Part shown: positions 30,354 through 41,725 of the stretch, in pieces
Layout of the letters: each line of letters starts with the position of its first letter
How positions within the stretch are numbered: the stretch's first letter is position 1
NCBI GenBank assembly: GCA_028554795.2
Contig: CM068828.1
Location: forward strand, 5,363,720 to 5,427,719
Source: Sinohyriopsis cumingii
Taxonomy: Eukaryota; Mollusca; Bivalvia; Unionida; Unionidae
DNA length: 64,000 bases
Reading direction: 5' to 3'
Notes under the pieces: model-generated
Database searches by the model: none
What the model was told of the DNA's origin: nothing
The model's input: only the letters and a program-made list of their open reading frames with translations
Made by a program: the position numbers and the translations under genes

Positions 30354-31028
30354 ATAAAACAACACACAAATGGATACCTGGGAACTTTATTACCTTTTGA
30401 ACCACAGTTCGTATACGGCTTCTTGGAATCCTGTTGTCTGTGCTAAAGATGAACTTCCTTATGGCAAACCTAAAGACCATCTAGCTTACGTGATCAACAC
30501 GGACGACAGTCATCTCCCAGGAACCCACTGGGTAGCCGTCTACTTTCCTCAAGAAGGATGTGTGGAATATTTCGATTCGTACGGATTGCCCCCTTTGGAA
30601 GACGATATCATTGACTTTATGAGAAGAAATGCTCAGACCACCCGATTCAATAATGTGAAATTACAAGGCACAGATTCCTTGGTGTGTGGACAGTACTGTG
30701 TGTATTTTCTGCATCATCGCAGCCTGGGCTATTCCTTAGAACATTTAGTGACTCATTTTGATCCTCGTTCTTCTTCAGAAATGATGTGAAAGTAGATCGA
30801 TGGTTCTGTGACCATTATGCTTATCTTTTGCCTCAAGCTAGGAAACGAAGTGTCCATCAATGGCCTAATGCTTTCCAACAGTGGAAATCACAATTTCATT
30901 CACAACGTTGTCAGCCCTGTTTAAAGTAGACTGTATTTGAAGAAAAATGTTTGATGTTATAATGTTGGATTATTGTTTAAAATATGTTAGAGTTGTTGTT
31001 GGTTAGTGTTAAGTGACTTTTGAATAAA
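30354..31028 (+). terminator. AATAAA polyadenylation signals at 30354 and 31023
   Basis: AATAAA at 30354-30359 follows the 168-aa gene. A second at 31023-31028 follows the protease region. Apart from one inside the 307-aa gene (about 24349) I see no other AATAAA from 22718 to here, so virion mRNAs may be nested and share these 3' ends (inference). Confidence 0.5.
30370..30789 (+). CDS. Adenain-like cysteine protease, 139 aa, C-terminus probably frameshifted
   Basis: Virion maturation protease of the adenain/Ulp1 fold. Catalytic set visible: His53 (GTHWVAV), Asp69 (EYFDSYG), Gln99 and Cys106 (in CGQYCVYF). The frame stops at 30787-30789. The +1 frame then stays open from about 30776 to a TAG at 30927-30929, about 50 codons with aromatic and basic residues and a CQPC. 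NDV directly after the shift is the usual continuation in such proteases, so a lost A in the run CAGAAATG (30777-30784) probably truncates the annotated product. The catalytic residues precede the break. Confidence 0.88.
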   Translation: MDTWELYYLLNHSSYTASWNPVVCAKDELPYGKPKDHLAYVINTDDSHLPGTHWVAVYFPQEGCVEYFDSYGLPPLEDDIIDFMRRNAQTTRFNNVKLQGTDSLVCGQYCVYFLHHRSLGYSLEHLVTHFDPRSSSEMM

Positions 31029-31156
31029 AAATGTTGTGTTTTGAAAAAAATGCCTTTGTGGTTTGTTTAGCTATAAGACTGTTTGATTGATGCTCTTTCA
31101 TTTCTTACTATCCCTCTCATGACACTCATTGAACGTTGCGACTCGAAAACCGTGAA

Positions 31157-31194
31157 GGGGATGTTTTCCTTCACGTCCGCGCTTTGACTTTAAG
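31157..31194 (+). promoter_or_regulatory. Promoter module copy 1 (GGGGATGTTTTCC-TTCACGTCCGCGC-TTTAAG)
   Basis: GGGGATGTTTTCC, TTCACGTCCGCGCTTT and a weak TATA (TTTAAG, 31189-31194). The next suitable ATG at the module's usual distance is 31248. Confidence 0.75.
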
Positions 31195-31247
31195 AAATGG
31201 GTTGTTTCCAGTCTAACCATCCATTGTCGACTCATCCTCCTACGAAG

Positions 31248-31625
31248 ATGTGCTCCAAACTAGCTAAGCTCAACGAAGCCTACGTGAATTTGCATAGGGT
31301 CAGACATAGTCTGATACCGAAGCCAGAAGAAATAGAGAATGTGAGAATGCTAAAAGTCACTGAAGACCTGATAGAAGAGCTCTTCAGAGAAGAAGTGAAC
31401 AGGGAAAAAGAAGAATGGACAGAGAAGTACAGACTTCAGAGACAGCAGCAGCAACAGCAGCAGCAGCAACAACAACAACAACAGCAACAGCAGCAGCAAC
31501 CTGAACCTGACAGAGGCTTTGTCGATTGTCGTATCGACACCAAAGAGTTCTTCTTCTCTTTCCGAAGAAGCAGACCTATCGCCAGAAAGTCCATCCTCAG
31601 AGGACATCGCATTCTTAGAAACTAA
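31248..31625 (+). CDS. Accessory cassette protein 1, poly-Gln, 125 aa
   Basis: The frame is open from ATG 31197, but that AUG is 3 bases past the TATA-like site and would not be transcribed. ATG 31248 is 59 bases from it, like the other two cassettes, and the protein from there aligns with cassette 2: MCSKLAKLNEAYVNL against MNTRLSKLLELHVHL. Residues about 48-64 (EDLIEELFREEVNREKEEW) match cassette 3. A run of 20 or more Gln follows, then a basic tail (RRSRPIARKSILRGHR). Function unknown. Its 3' stem-loop has been lost (see 31653). Confidence 0.7.
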   Translation: MCSKLAKLNEAYVNLHRVRHSLIPKPEEIENVRMLKVTEDLIEELFREEVNREKEEWTEKYRLQRQQQQQQQQQQQQQQQQQQQPEPDRGFVDCRIDTKEFFFSFRRSRPIARKSILRGHRILRN

Positions 31626-31639
31626 AAAAGATTGCCATA

Positions 31640-32000
31640 GCAAACAAAAAAACAGCCCAATACTCTAGAAAAGAAATAACGATCCATTTGCCAATGTGTG
31701 TAGGTAGAGTAGTGTGAATATAAACACTAACTCTTTTTTAAATAGTGTGAGGGTATGTGTTTGTGTGTTTGTGTGTTTGTAAGTGCTCACGTACGTTGGT
31801 ATGGATAGTAGATTAAGATGATGTTTGTTTTTTTGGCTGTTTGAGGTGTGGAGAGAGTAGATTTGGAGGGTTTGATTGGATTGCTTTGCGTATGTGGATA
31901 GTATATTGGAGTGATTAATGAAAAAAAATTTTAGAATAGGAATGGGTAGTATAAAAAAGTGAGTGAGTGTTTCTTTTAGGTCCGCGCGTTGATTCTTTTT
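31640..32000 (+). repeat. Cassette 1 downstream region; remnant of histone-type 3' signal at 31653-31680
   Basis: AGCCC-AATACTCTAGAAAAGAAATAACG matches the cassette 2 signal except that the loop, 3' stem and ACC are missing, as if 15 bases between two CCC repeats were deleted. The following GT-rich sequence (GTGTGAATATAAACACTAACTC) is duplicated at about 32650, showing gene and 3' region were copied together. Confidence 0.65.
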
Positions 32001-32001
32001 T

Positions 32002-32077
32002 GGTCATGATCTAGGTAAGATCAATTTTATGTTTTTAGGGGGATGTTTTCCTTCACGTCCGCGCTTTCAGTATAAAT
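32002..32077 (+). promoter_or_regulatory. Promoter module copy 2
   Basis: GGTCATGATCTAGGTAAGATCAATTTTATG (32002) leads into GGGGGATGTTTTCC (32038), TTCACGTCCGCGC and TATAAAT (32071-32077). ATG 32128 is 57 bases downstream and is the first AUG. A partial extra TCCGCGCG lies at 31981. Confidence 0.8.
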
Positions 32078-32127
32078 TGAAACTCGTTCGGCAGTCTAGC
32101 TACCCTTGTTGATTGATCAACACCAGA

Positions 32128-32418
32128 ATGAACACGAGACTATCGAAACTGTTGGAACTTCATGTGCATCTGGAATATGCCAGGCGCCTGTTGAACGAAC
32201 TGGCCGCGGAGGCCATTGTGGAAGAAGGAAGGATGAGAGAGGAGGAGGAAAGAAGAAATAAAGAAGAGGAGGAGAGAAGATACAAAGAAGAGGAGGAAAG
32301 AAGATACAAAGAAGAGGAGAGAAGATACAAAGAAGAGGAGGAGAGAAGATACATAGAAGAGGAGGAGGAAAAGGAGAAAAAAAGAAGAAATTTCAGAATC
32401 CCAGAAACCGAAAAGTAG
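32128..32418 (+). CDS. Accessory cassette protein 2, Glu/Arg coiled coil, 96 aa
   Basis: ATG 32128 is set by the promoter module. The N-terminal 30 residues are amphipathic (LSKLLELHVHLEYARRLLNE) and resemble cassette protein 1. Then a single long charged helix made of 8-9-residue repeats (RRYKEEEE, four or more copies) and a basic end. Probably an elongated oligomer; function unknown. A histone-type stem-loop lies 139 bases after the stop. The repeat array has likely expanded by slippage. Confidence 0.65.
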   Translation: MNTRLSKLLELHVHLEYARRLLNELAAEAIVEEGRMREEEERRNKEEEERRYKEEEERRYKEEERRYKEEEERRYIEEEEEKEKKRRNFRIPETEK

Positions 32419-32557
32419 GATTCTGAAGCCACATATCCTGCCTTTGCTCTCTTCCCCAAAAAAGTAAAAAGCAACTGGGGAACAAGATGTGTATGTGGCG
32501 CCAGGCCTGGAAAGTGCCACCATTAACCAAGTGTCCATGAAGTTCCAAAAAAAACCC

Positions 32558-32600
32558 AGCCCTTTTCAGGGCTACCCAATACTCTAGAAAAGAAATAACC
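32558..32600 (+). terminator. Histone-type mRNA 3' stem-loop after cassette 2
   Basis: AGCCCT-TTTC-AGGGCT (32558-32573), ACCCAA, then CTCTAGAAAAGAAATAACC. Relative to the terminal-repeat copy the outer G-C pair is replaced by A-U on both sides, a compensatory change that supports selection on the RNA stem. Confidence 0.8.
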
Positions 32601-33027
32601 ATCAATTTGCCAATGTGTGTGTGTGTGTGTGTGTGTGTATGTAGAGTAGTGTGAATATAAACACTAACTCTTTTTTCATAGTGCTAGTGTATGTGTTTGT
32701 GCGTTTGTGTTTGTAACTGCTCACGTAAGTTGGTGTGAATGGTAGATTATGGGTTTCTTTATTGTTTCTTAGCGTATGTGGAGAGTATAGTTTGGGTTTT
32801 GTAACCGCTCACGTACGATTGTGTGGATAGTAGATTATGGATTTTGTTTATTGTTTCTTAGCGTATGTGGAGAGTATAGTTAGGGTTTTGTAACAGCTCA
32901 CGTACGATTGTGTGGATAGTAGATTTGGGTTTGTTTTAATGATTTGCGTGTGTAAATAGTAGATTTGGGGTTAGTTTATTGTTGCTTCACTTATGTGGAT
33001 AGTATATTACATGAAATGAGAAAAGTA
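32600..33027 (+). repeat. GT-rich spacer with about 85-bp tandem units
   Basis: A (GT)n run, then about three units built on GTAAC(C/A)GCTCACGTACG, GTGTGGATAGTAGATT and TTAGCGTATGTGGAGAGTATAG. No open frame of note. May be an enhancer-like array between cassettes; function not shown. Confidence 0.65.
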
Positions 33028-33136
33028 GGGGGATGTTTTCTTTCACGTCCGCGCGATGTTAGGTCATGATCTAGGTAAGATCAATTTTATGTTTTTAGGG
33101 GGATGTTTTCCATCACGTACGCGCTTTCACTATAAG
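33028..33136 (+). promoter_or_regulatory. Promoter module copies 3a and 3b
   Basis: 3a at 33028 (GGGGGATGTTTTC-TTTCACGTCCGCGC, no TATA). Then GGTCATGATCTAGGTAAGATC (33062) and 3b at 33098 with TATAAG (33131-33136). ATG 33187 is 56 bases past the TATA and is the first AUG. 3b has changed the core to CATCACGTACGCGC. Confidence 0.8.
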
Positions 33137-33186
33137 AACCCACAAAGTTTGATGTTGGAACCATTCTAAGGAATAACTGAGACAAA

Positions 33187-33780
33187 ATGACTCAAGTATC
33201 AGTTCTATTTAATCTATTGAGAGACATCTATTTCTGGATAATGGATGTAGAATATGTTGTAGGAAGAATAGAAGAGGAATGGAGGCATGGAGATATGAAA
33301 GACTTTGTAACGAGTCAAGTTCAAGGCCTAAAGACAGCAAGAGATATCATAGCAGGGATGATTGAAGAAGAAGTCAATAAGTCAAGAGGCTTCATTAACC
33401 CACCTTACTTCAGAGTGGGAAGTTTGAAGGAAGCACTGGATAATGTCATCAAAGTCCGGTGCTTCCTAGAAAAAATATTGTACTGGACAGAGTGGAGGAA
33501 TGTAAAATGGGGATTGGAAAAGGTGAAGAAAGGGGAAGATCTGATGAGAAAAGTAATGGAGGAAGAAGTAGAGAAGATTAAAGAGAAATGGAGGGAAGAA
33601 AGAAAAGATGTGGAAAACAAAAAGAAACAGGCAGAGTTTGAGAGGTTGAATCAGAATTGGATAAAAGTTCAGGAAAAGTTTAGAGCTCTAGGTCATCCTG
33701 ACTGGATGCCAGAAAAGGAGAAAAAGAAGACAGGAATAGTGACAAAAGTGAGAAGATGGTTGAAGAAGTGGAAGTGTTAG
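33187..33780 (+). CDS. Accessory cassette protein 3, two helical modules, 197 aa
   Basis: First AUG after the module. Two related halves: residues about 1-70 (LRDIYFWIMDVEYVVGRIEEEW ... ARDIIAGMIEEEVNK) and about 80-140 (LEKILYWTEWRNV ... GEDLMRKVMEEEVEKIKEKW). Each has an aromatic amphipathic helix followed by a D(L/I)(I/M)...EEV helix that also appears in cassette protein 1. The C-terminus is highly basic (VTKVRRWLKKWKC). No signal peptide. Unrecognised family. The stop is 13 bases before the right terminal repeat, which provides its 3' stem-loop. Confidence 0.75.
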   Translation: MTQVSVLFNLLRDIYFWIMDVEYVVGRIEEEWRHGDMKDFVTSQVQGLKTARDIIAGMIEEEVNKSRGFINPPYFRVGSLKEALDNVIKVRCFLEKILYWTEWRNVKWGLEKVKKGEDLMRKVMEEEVEKIKEKWREERKDVENKKKQAEFERLNQNWIKVQEKFRALGHPDWMPEKEKKKTGIVTKVRRWLKKWKC

Positions 33781-33792
33781 AAGAAGAAGAAG

Positions 33793-34433
<641 letters not shown>

Positions 34434-34860
34434 TACATTAGCCTTTGTGTTTGTTTTTGTTTTGGTTTTGTTTGTTGATTTTGCTTGTTTGTTTTGTTGT
34501 TTTTTGGGTGGGGCTTGTAAGCTGTTTGCAATATTTGAAATATTTATTCAATTCCGGAAATTACAAAATGATAATATTGTTTGAAATTTAACTTTTGCAC
34601 CAATCATAAAACAAAGAAAGTTTTCTCGCCATTAATCAAATTTGAACATTAAATCGGATATATTTACAAGTTCGCTATTGTTGTCATATGTAGTATTTTG
34701 TAAGACTAATTTAGGAAAATAGAATGTAACTGAGCTAATGTAACTGAAATTATGATGCTCTGAAGTTATATAATTTATTGAAGGAATTGCATGTGACCCG
34801 GTAGCCTAACATATTGAATAGAACTTTCATAGTCATTGAATTAATCATGGGCAACTTAAA

Positions 34861-37800
34861 TTACATTAGATGGAACAGCTTTTATCATGAGCGTCTATTC
34901 TTACAGGACATTGGACGGAACCGTTTTGATTATGGCCATCCTATAGCACATTTGACGAAACCGTTTTGATTATGGCCATCTTATAGCACTTTAGACGGAA
35001 CCGTTTTGATTATGACCGTCTTATAGCACTTTAGACGGAACCGTTTTGATTAGGGCCATCTTATAGCACATTAGACGGAACCGTTTTGATTATGACCATT
35101 TTATAGCACATTAGACGGAACCGTTTTGATTATGACCATCTTATAGCACATTAGACGAAACCGTTTTGATTATGGCCATCTTATAGCACTTTAGACGGAA
35201 CCGTTTTGATTATGACCGTCTTATAGCACTTTAGACGGAACAGTTTTGATTATGGCCATCTTATAGCACTTTAGACGAAACCATTTTGATTATGACCGAC
35301 TTATAGCACTTTCGACGGAACCATTTTGATTATGGCCATCTTATAGCACTTAGACGGAACCGTTTTGATTATGACCATCTTATAGCACATTAGACGGAAC
35401 CGTTTTGATTATGGCCATCTTATAGCACTTTAGACGAAACCGTTTTGATTATGACCATCTTATAGCACTTAGACGGAACCGTTTTGATTATGACCATTTT
35501 ATAGCACATTAGACGGAACCGTTTTGATTATGGCCATCTTATAGCACTTAGACGGAACCATTTTGATTATGACCATCTTATAGCACTTAGACGGAACCGT
35601 TTTGATTATGGCCATCTTATAGCACTTAGACGGAACCGTTTTGATTATGACCATCTTATAGCACATTAGACGAAACCGTTTTGATTATGGCCATCTTATA
35701 GCACTTTAGACGGAACCGTTTTGATTATGACCGTCTTATAGCACTTTAGACGGAACAGTTTTGATTATGGCCATCTTATAGCACTTTCGACGGAACCATT
35801 TTGATTATGGCCATCTTATAGCACTTAGACGGAACCGTTTTGATTATGACCATCTTATAGCACATTAGACGGAACCGTTTTGATTATGACCATTTTATAG
35901 CACTTTAGACGGAACCGTTTTGATTATGGCCATCTTATAGCACTTAGACGGAACCATTTTGATTATGACCATCTTATAGCACTTAGACGGAACCGTTTTG
36001 ATTATGGCCATCTTATAGCACTTAGACGGAACCGTTTTGATTATGACCATCTTATAGCACTTTAGACGGAACCGTTTTGATTATGACCATCTTATAGCAC
36101 TTAGACGGAACCATTTTGATTATGGCCATCTTATAGCACTTTAGACGAAACCGTTTTGATTATGACCATCTTATAGCACATTAGACGGAACCGTTTTGAT
36201 TATGGCCATCTTATAGCACTTTAGACGGAACCGTTTTGATTATGACCGTCTTATAGCACTTTAGACGGAACAGTTTTGATTATGGCCATCTTATAGCACT
36301 TTAGACGAAACCATTTTGATTATGACCGACTTATAGCACTTTCGACGGAACCATTTTGATTATGGCCATCTTATAGCACTTAGACGGAACCGTTTTGATT
36401 ATGACTATCTTATAGCACATTAGACGGAACCGTTTTGATTATGACCATTTTATAGCACTTTAGACGGAACCGTTTTGATTATGGCCATCTTATAGCACTT
36501 AGACGGAACCATTTTGATTATGACCATCTTATAGCACTTAGACGGAACCGTTTTGATTATGGCCATCTTATAGCACTTAGACGGAACCGTTTTGATTATG
36601 ACCATCTTATAGCACTTTAGACGGAACCGTTTTGATTATGACCATCTTATAGCACTTAGACGGAACCATTTTGATTATGGCCATCTTATAGCACTTTAGA
36701 CGAAACCGTTTTGATTATGACCATCTTATAGCACATTAGACGGAACCGTTTTGATTATGGCCATCTTATAGCACTTTAGACGGAACCGTTTTGATTATGA
36801 CCGTCTTATAGCACTTTAGACGGAACAATTTTGATTATGGCCATCTTATAGCACTTTAGACGAAACCATTTTGATTATGACCGACTTATAGCACTTTCGA
36901 CGGAACCATTTTGATTATGGCCATCCTATAGCACTTAGACGGAACCGTTTTGATTATGGCCATCTTATAGCACTTAGACGGAACCATTTTGATTATGACC
37001 ATCTTATAGCACTTAGACGGAACCGTTTTGATTATGACCATCTTATAGCACATTAGACGAAACCGTCTTGATTATGGCCATCTTATAGCACTTTAGACGG
37101 AACCGTTTTGATTATGACTGTCTTATAGCACTTTAGACGGAACAGTTTTGATTATGGCCATCTTATAGCACTTTAGACGAAACCATTTTGATTATGACCG
37201 ACTTATAGCACTTTCGACGGAACCATTTTGATTATGGCCATCTTATAGCACTTAGACGGAACCGTTTTGATTATGACCATCTCATAGCACATTACACGGA
37301 ACCGTTTTGATTATGACCATTTTATAGCACTTTAGACGGAACCGTTTTGATTATGGCCATCTTATAGCACTTAGACGGAACCGTTTTGATTATGGCCATC
37401 TTATAGCACTTTAGACGAAACCATTTTGATTATGACCATCTTATAGCACTTAGACGGAACCGTTTTGATTACGGCCATCTTATAGCACTTTAGACGAAAC
37501 CGTTTTGATTATGGCCATCTTATAGCACTTAGACGGAACCGTTTTGATTATGGCCATCTTATAGCACTTTAGACGAAACCATTTTGATTATGACCATCTT
37601 ATAGCACTTAGACGGAACCGTTTTGATTATGACCATCTTATAGCACATTAGACGAAACCGTTTTGATTATGACCATTTTATAGCACATTAGACGGAACCG
37701 TTTTGATTATGACCATCTTATAGCACATTAGACGAAACCGTTTTGATTATGGCCATCTTATAGCACTTTAGACGGAACCGTTTTGATTATGACCGTCTTA

Positions 37801-40800
37801 TAGCACTTTAGACGGAACAGTTTTGATTATGGCCATCTTATAGCACTTTAGACGAAACCATTTTGATTATGACCGACTTATAGCACTTTCGACGGAACCA
37901 TTTTGATTATGGCCATCTTATAGCACTATAGACGGAACCGTTTTGATTATGACCATCTTATAGCACTGTAGACGGAATCGTTTAGATTATGGCCATCTTA
38001 TAGCACTTTAGACGAAACCGTTTTGATTATGACCATCTTATAGCACATTAGACGGAACCGTTTTGATTATGGCCATCTTATAGCACTTTAGACGGAACCG
38101 TTTTGATTATGACCGTCTTATAGCACTTTAGACGGAACAGTTTTGATTATGGTCATCTTATAGCACTTTAGACGAAACAATTTTGATTATGACCGACTTA
38201 TAGCACTTTCGACGGAACCATTTTGATTATGGCCATCTTATAGCACTTAGATGGAACCGTTTTGATTATGACCATCTTATAGCACATTAGACGGAACCGT
38301 TTTGATTATGACCATTTTATAGCACTTTAGACGGAACCGTTTTGATATGGCCATCTTATAGCACTTTAGACGGAACCATTTTGATTATGGCCATCTTAAA
38401 GCACTTTAGACGGAACCATTTTGATTATGACCATCTTATAGCACTTTAGACGGAACCATTTTGATTATGACCATCTTATAGCACTTTCGACGGAACCATT
38501 TTGATTATGGCCGTCTTAAAGCACTTAGACGGAACCATTTTGATTATGACCATCTTATAGCACTTAGACGGAACCGTTTTGATTATGACCATCTTATAGC
38601 ACATTAGACGGAACCATTTTGATTATGGCCATCTTATAGCACTTTAGACGGAACCGTTTTGATTATGACCATCTTATACCACATTAGACGGAACAGTTTT
38701 GATTATGGCCATCTTATAGCACTTTAGACGGAACCGTTTTGATTATGGCCATCTTATAGCACTTAGACGGAACAGTTTTGATTATGGTCATCTTATAGCA
38801 CTTTAGACGAAACAATTTTGATTATGACCGACTTATAGCACTTTCGACGGAACAGTTTTGATTATGGTCATCTTATAGCACTTTAGACGAAACAATTTTG
38901 ATTATGACCGACTTATAGCACTTTCGACGGAACCATTTTGATTATGGCCATCTTATAGCACTTAGATGGAACCGTTTTGATTATGACCATCTTATAGCAC
39001 ATTAGACGGAACCGTTTTGATTATGACCATTTTATAGCACTTTAGACGGAACAGTTTTGATTATGGTCATCTTATAGCACTTTAGACGAAACAATTTTGA
39101 TTATGACCGACTTATAGCACTTTCGACGGAACCATTTTGATTATGGCCATCTTATAGCACTTAGATGGAACCGTTTTGATTATGACCATCTTATAGCACA
39201 TTAGACGGAACCGTTTTGATTATGACCGTCTTATAGCACTTTAGACGGAACAGTTTTGATTATGGTCATCTTATAGCACTTTAGACGAAACAATTTTGAT
39301 TATGACCGACTTATAGCACTTTCGACGGAACCATTTTGATTATGGCCATCTTATAGCACTTAGATGGAACCGTTTTGATTATGACCATCTTATAGCACAT
39401 TAGACGGAACCGTTTTGATTATGACCATTTTATAGCACTTTAGACGGAACCGTTTTGATATGGCCATCTTATAGCACTTTAGACGGAACCATTTTGATTA
39501 TGGCCATCTTAAAGCACTTTAGACGAAACCATTTTGATTATGACCATCTTATAGCACTTTAGACGGAACCATTTTGATTATGACCATCTTATAGCACTTT
39601 CGACGGAACCATTTTGATTATGGCCATCTTAAAGCACTTAGACGGAACCATTTTGATTATGACCATCTTATAGCACTTAGACGGAACCGTTTTGATTATG
39701 ACCATCTTATAGCACATTAGACGGAACCATTTTGATTATGGCCATCTTATAGCACTTTAGACGGAACCGTTTTGATTATGACCATCTTATACCACATTAG
39801 ACGGAACAGTTTTGATTATGGCCATCTTATAGCACTTTAGACGGAACCGTTTTGATTATGACCATCTTATAGCACTTTAGACGGAACCGTTTTGATTATG
39901 GCCATCTTATAGCACTTTAGACGAAACCATTTTGATTATGACCGACTTATAGCACTTTCGACGGAACCATTTTGATTATGGCCATCTTATAGCACTTAGA
40001 CGGAACCGTTTTGATTATGACCGTCTTATAGCACATTAGACGGAACCGTTTTGATTATGACCATCTTATAGCACATTAGACGGAACCGTTTTGATTATGG
40101 CCATCTTATAGCACATTAGATGGAACCGTTTTGATTGTGGCCATTTTATAGCACTTTAGACGAAACCGTTTTGATTATGACCATCTTATAGCACTTTAGA
40201 CGGAACCGTTTTGATTACGACCATCTTATAGCACATTAGACGGAACCATTTTGATTATGACCGACTTATAGCACTTTCGACGGAACCATTTTGATTATGG
40301 CCATCTTATAGCACTTTAGACGGAACCGTTTTGATTATGGCCATCTTATAGCACTTTAGACGGAACCGTTTTGATTATGACCATCTTATAGCACTTTAGA
40401 CGGAACCATTTTGATTATGGCCATCTTATAGCACTTAGACGGAACCGTTTTGATTATGACCGTCTTATAGCACATTAGACGGAACCGTTTTGATTATGAC
40501 CATCTTATAGCACATTAGACGGAACCGTTTTGATTATGGCCATCTTATAGCACATTAGATGGAACCGTTTTGATTGTGGCCATTTTATAGCACTTTAGAC
40601 GAAACCGTTTTGATTATGACCATCTTATAGCACTTTAGACGGAACCGTTTTGATTACGACCATCTTATAGCACATTAGACGGAACCATTTTGATTATGAC
40701 CGACTTATAGCACTTTCGACGGAACCATTTTGATTATGGCCATCTTATAGCACTTTAGACGGAACCGTTTTGATTATGGCCATCTTATAGCACTTTAGAC

Positions 40801-41725
40801 GGAACCGTTTTGATTATGACCATCTTATAGCACTTTAGACGGAACCGTTTTGATTATGACCATCTTATAGCACTTTAGACGGAACCGTTTTGATTATGGC
40901 CATCTTATAGCACATTAGACGGAACCGTTTTGATTATGGCCATCTTATAGCACTTTAGACGGAACCGTTTTGATTATGGCCATCTTATAGCACATTAGAC
41001 GGAACCGTTTTGATTATGGCCATCTTATAGCACTTTAGACGGAACCGTTTTGATTATGGCCATCTTATAGCACATTAGACGGAACCGTTTTGATTATGGC
41101 CATCTTAGAGCACATTAGACGGAACCGTTTTGATTATGACCATCTTATAGCACATTAGACGGAACCGTTTTGATTATGACCATCTTATAGCACATTAGAC
41201 GGAACCGTTTTGATTATGGCCATCTTATAGCACTTTAGACGGAACCGTTTTGATTATGGCCATCTTATAGCACATTAGACGGAACCGTTTTGATTATGAC
41301 CATGTTATAGCACATTAGACGGAACCGTTTTGATTATGGCCATCTTATAGCACTTTAGACGGAACCGTTTTGATTATGGCCATTTTATAGCACATTAGAC
41401 GGAACCGTTTTGATTATGACCATTTCACAGCACATTAGACGGAACCGTTTTGATTATGGCCATTTTATAGCACATTAGACGGAACCGTTTTGATTATGGC
41501 CATCTTATAGCACTTTAGACGGAACCATTTTGATTATGACCGACTTATAGCACTTTCGACGGAACCATTTTGATTATGGCCATCTTATAGCACTTTAGAC
41601 GGAACCGTTTTGATTATGGCCATCTTATAGCACTTTAGACGGAACCGTTTTGATTATGACCGTCTTATAACACCTTAGACGGAACCGTTTTGATTATGGC
41701 CATCTTATAGCACTTTAGACGGAAT
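34861..41725 (+). repeat. 40-bp satellite, homogeneous core, about 170 copies
   Basis: Unit TTAGACGGAACCGTTTTGAT then TATGGCCATCTTATAGCACT (40 bases; a 39-base form lacks one T). Each unit holds two dyads: ACGG-AA-CCGT and the palindrome ATGGCCAT. Frequent variants are GGCC to GACC, CGGAAC to CGAAAC, and ACCGAC with TTTCGACGG. Higher-order copies occur: the rare GATTGTGGCC variant recurs 441 bases apart (about 40135 and 40576) and GATATGGCC 1113 bases apart (about 38343 and 39456). No coding capacity. Confidence 0.95.

Noticed and set aside
31197..31250. N-terminal MGCFQS as a myristoylation/palmitoylation signal of cassette protein 1
   Set aside because: This ATG is 3 bases from the TATA-like site and would not be in the mRNA; ATG 31248 has the spacing of the other cassettes and aligns with cassette protein 2.
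32140..32538. Minus-strand Leu/Ser/Phe-rich frame opposite cassette 2
   Set aside because: Antisense shadow of the Glu/Arg repeat; no promoter or 3' signal on that strand.
34861..41725. CRISPR-like array
   Set aside because: Units are contiguous 40-mers with no unique spacers, and the context is animal nuclear DNA; it is a satellite.
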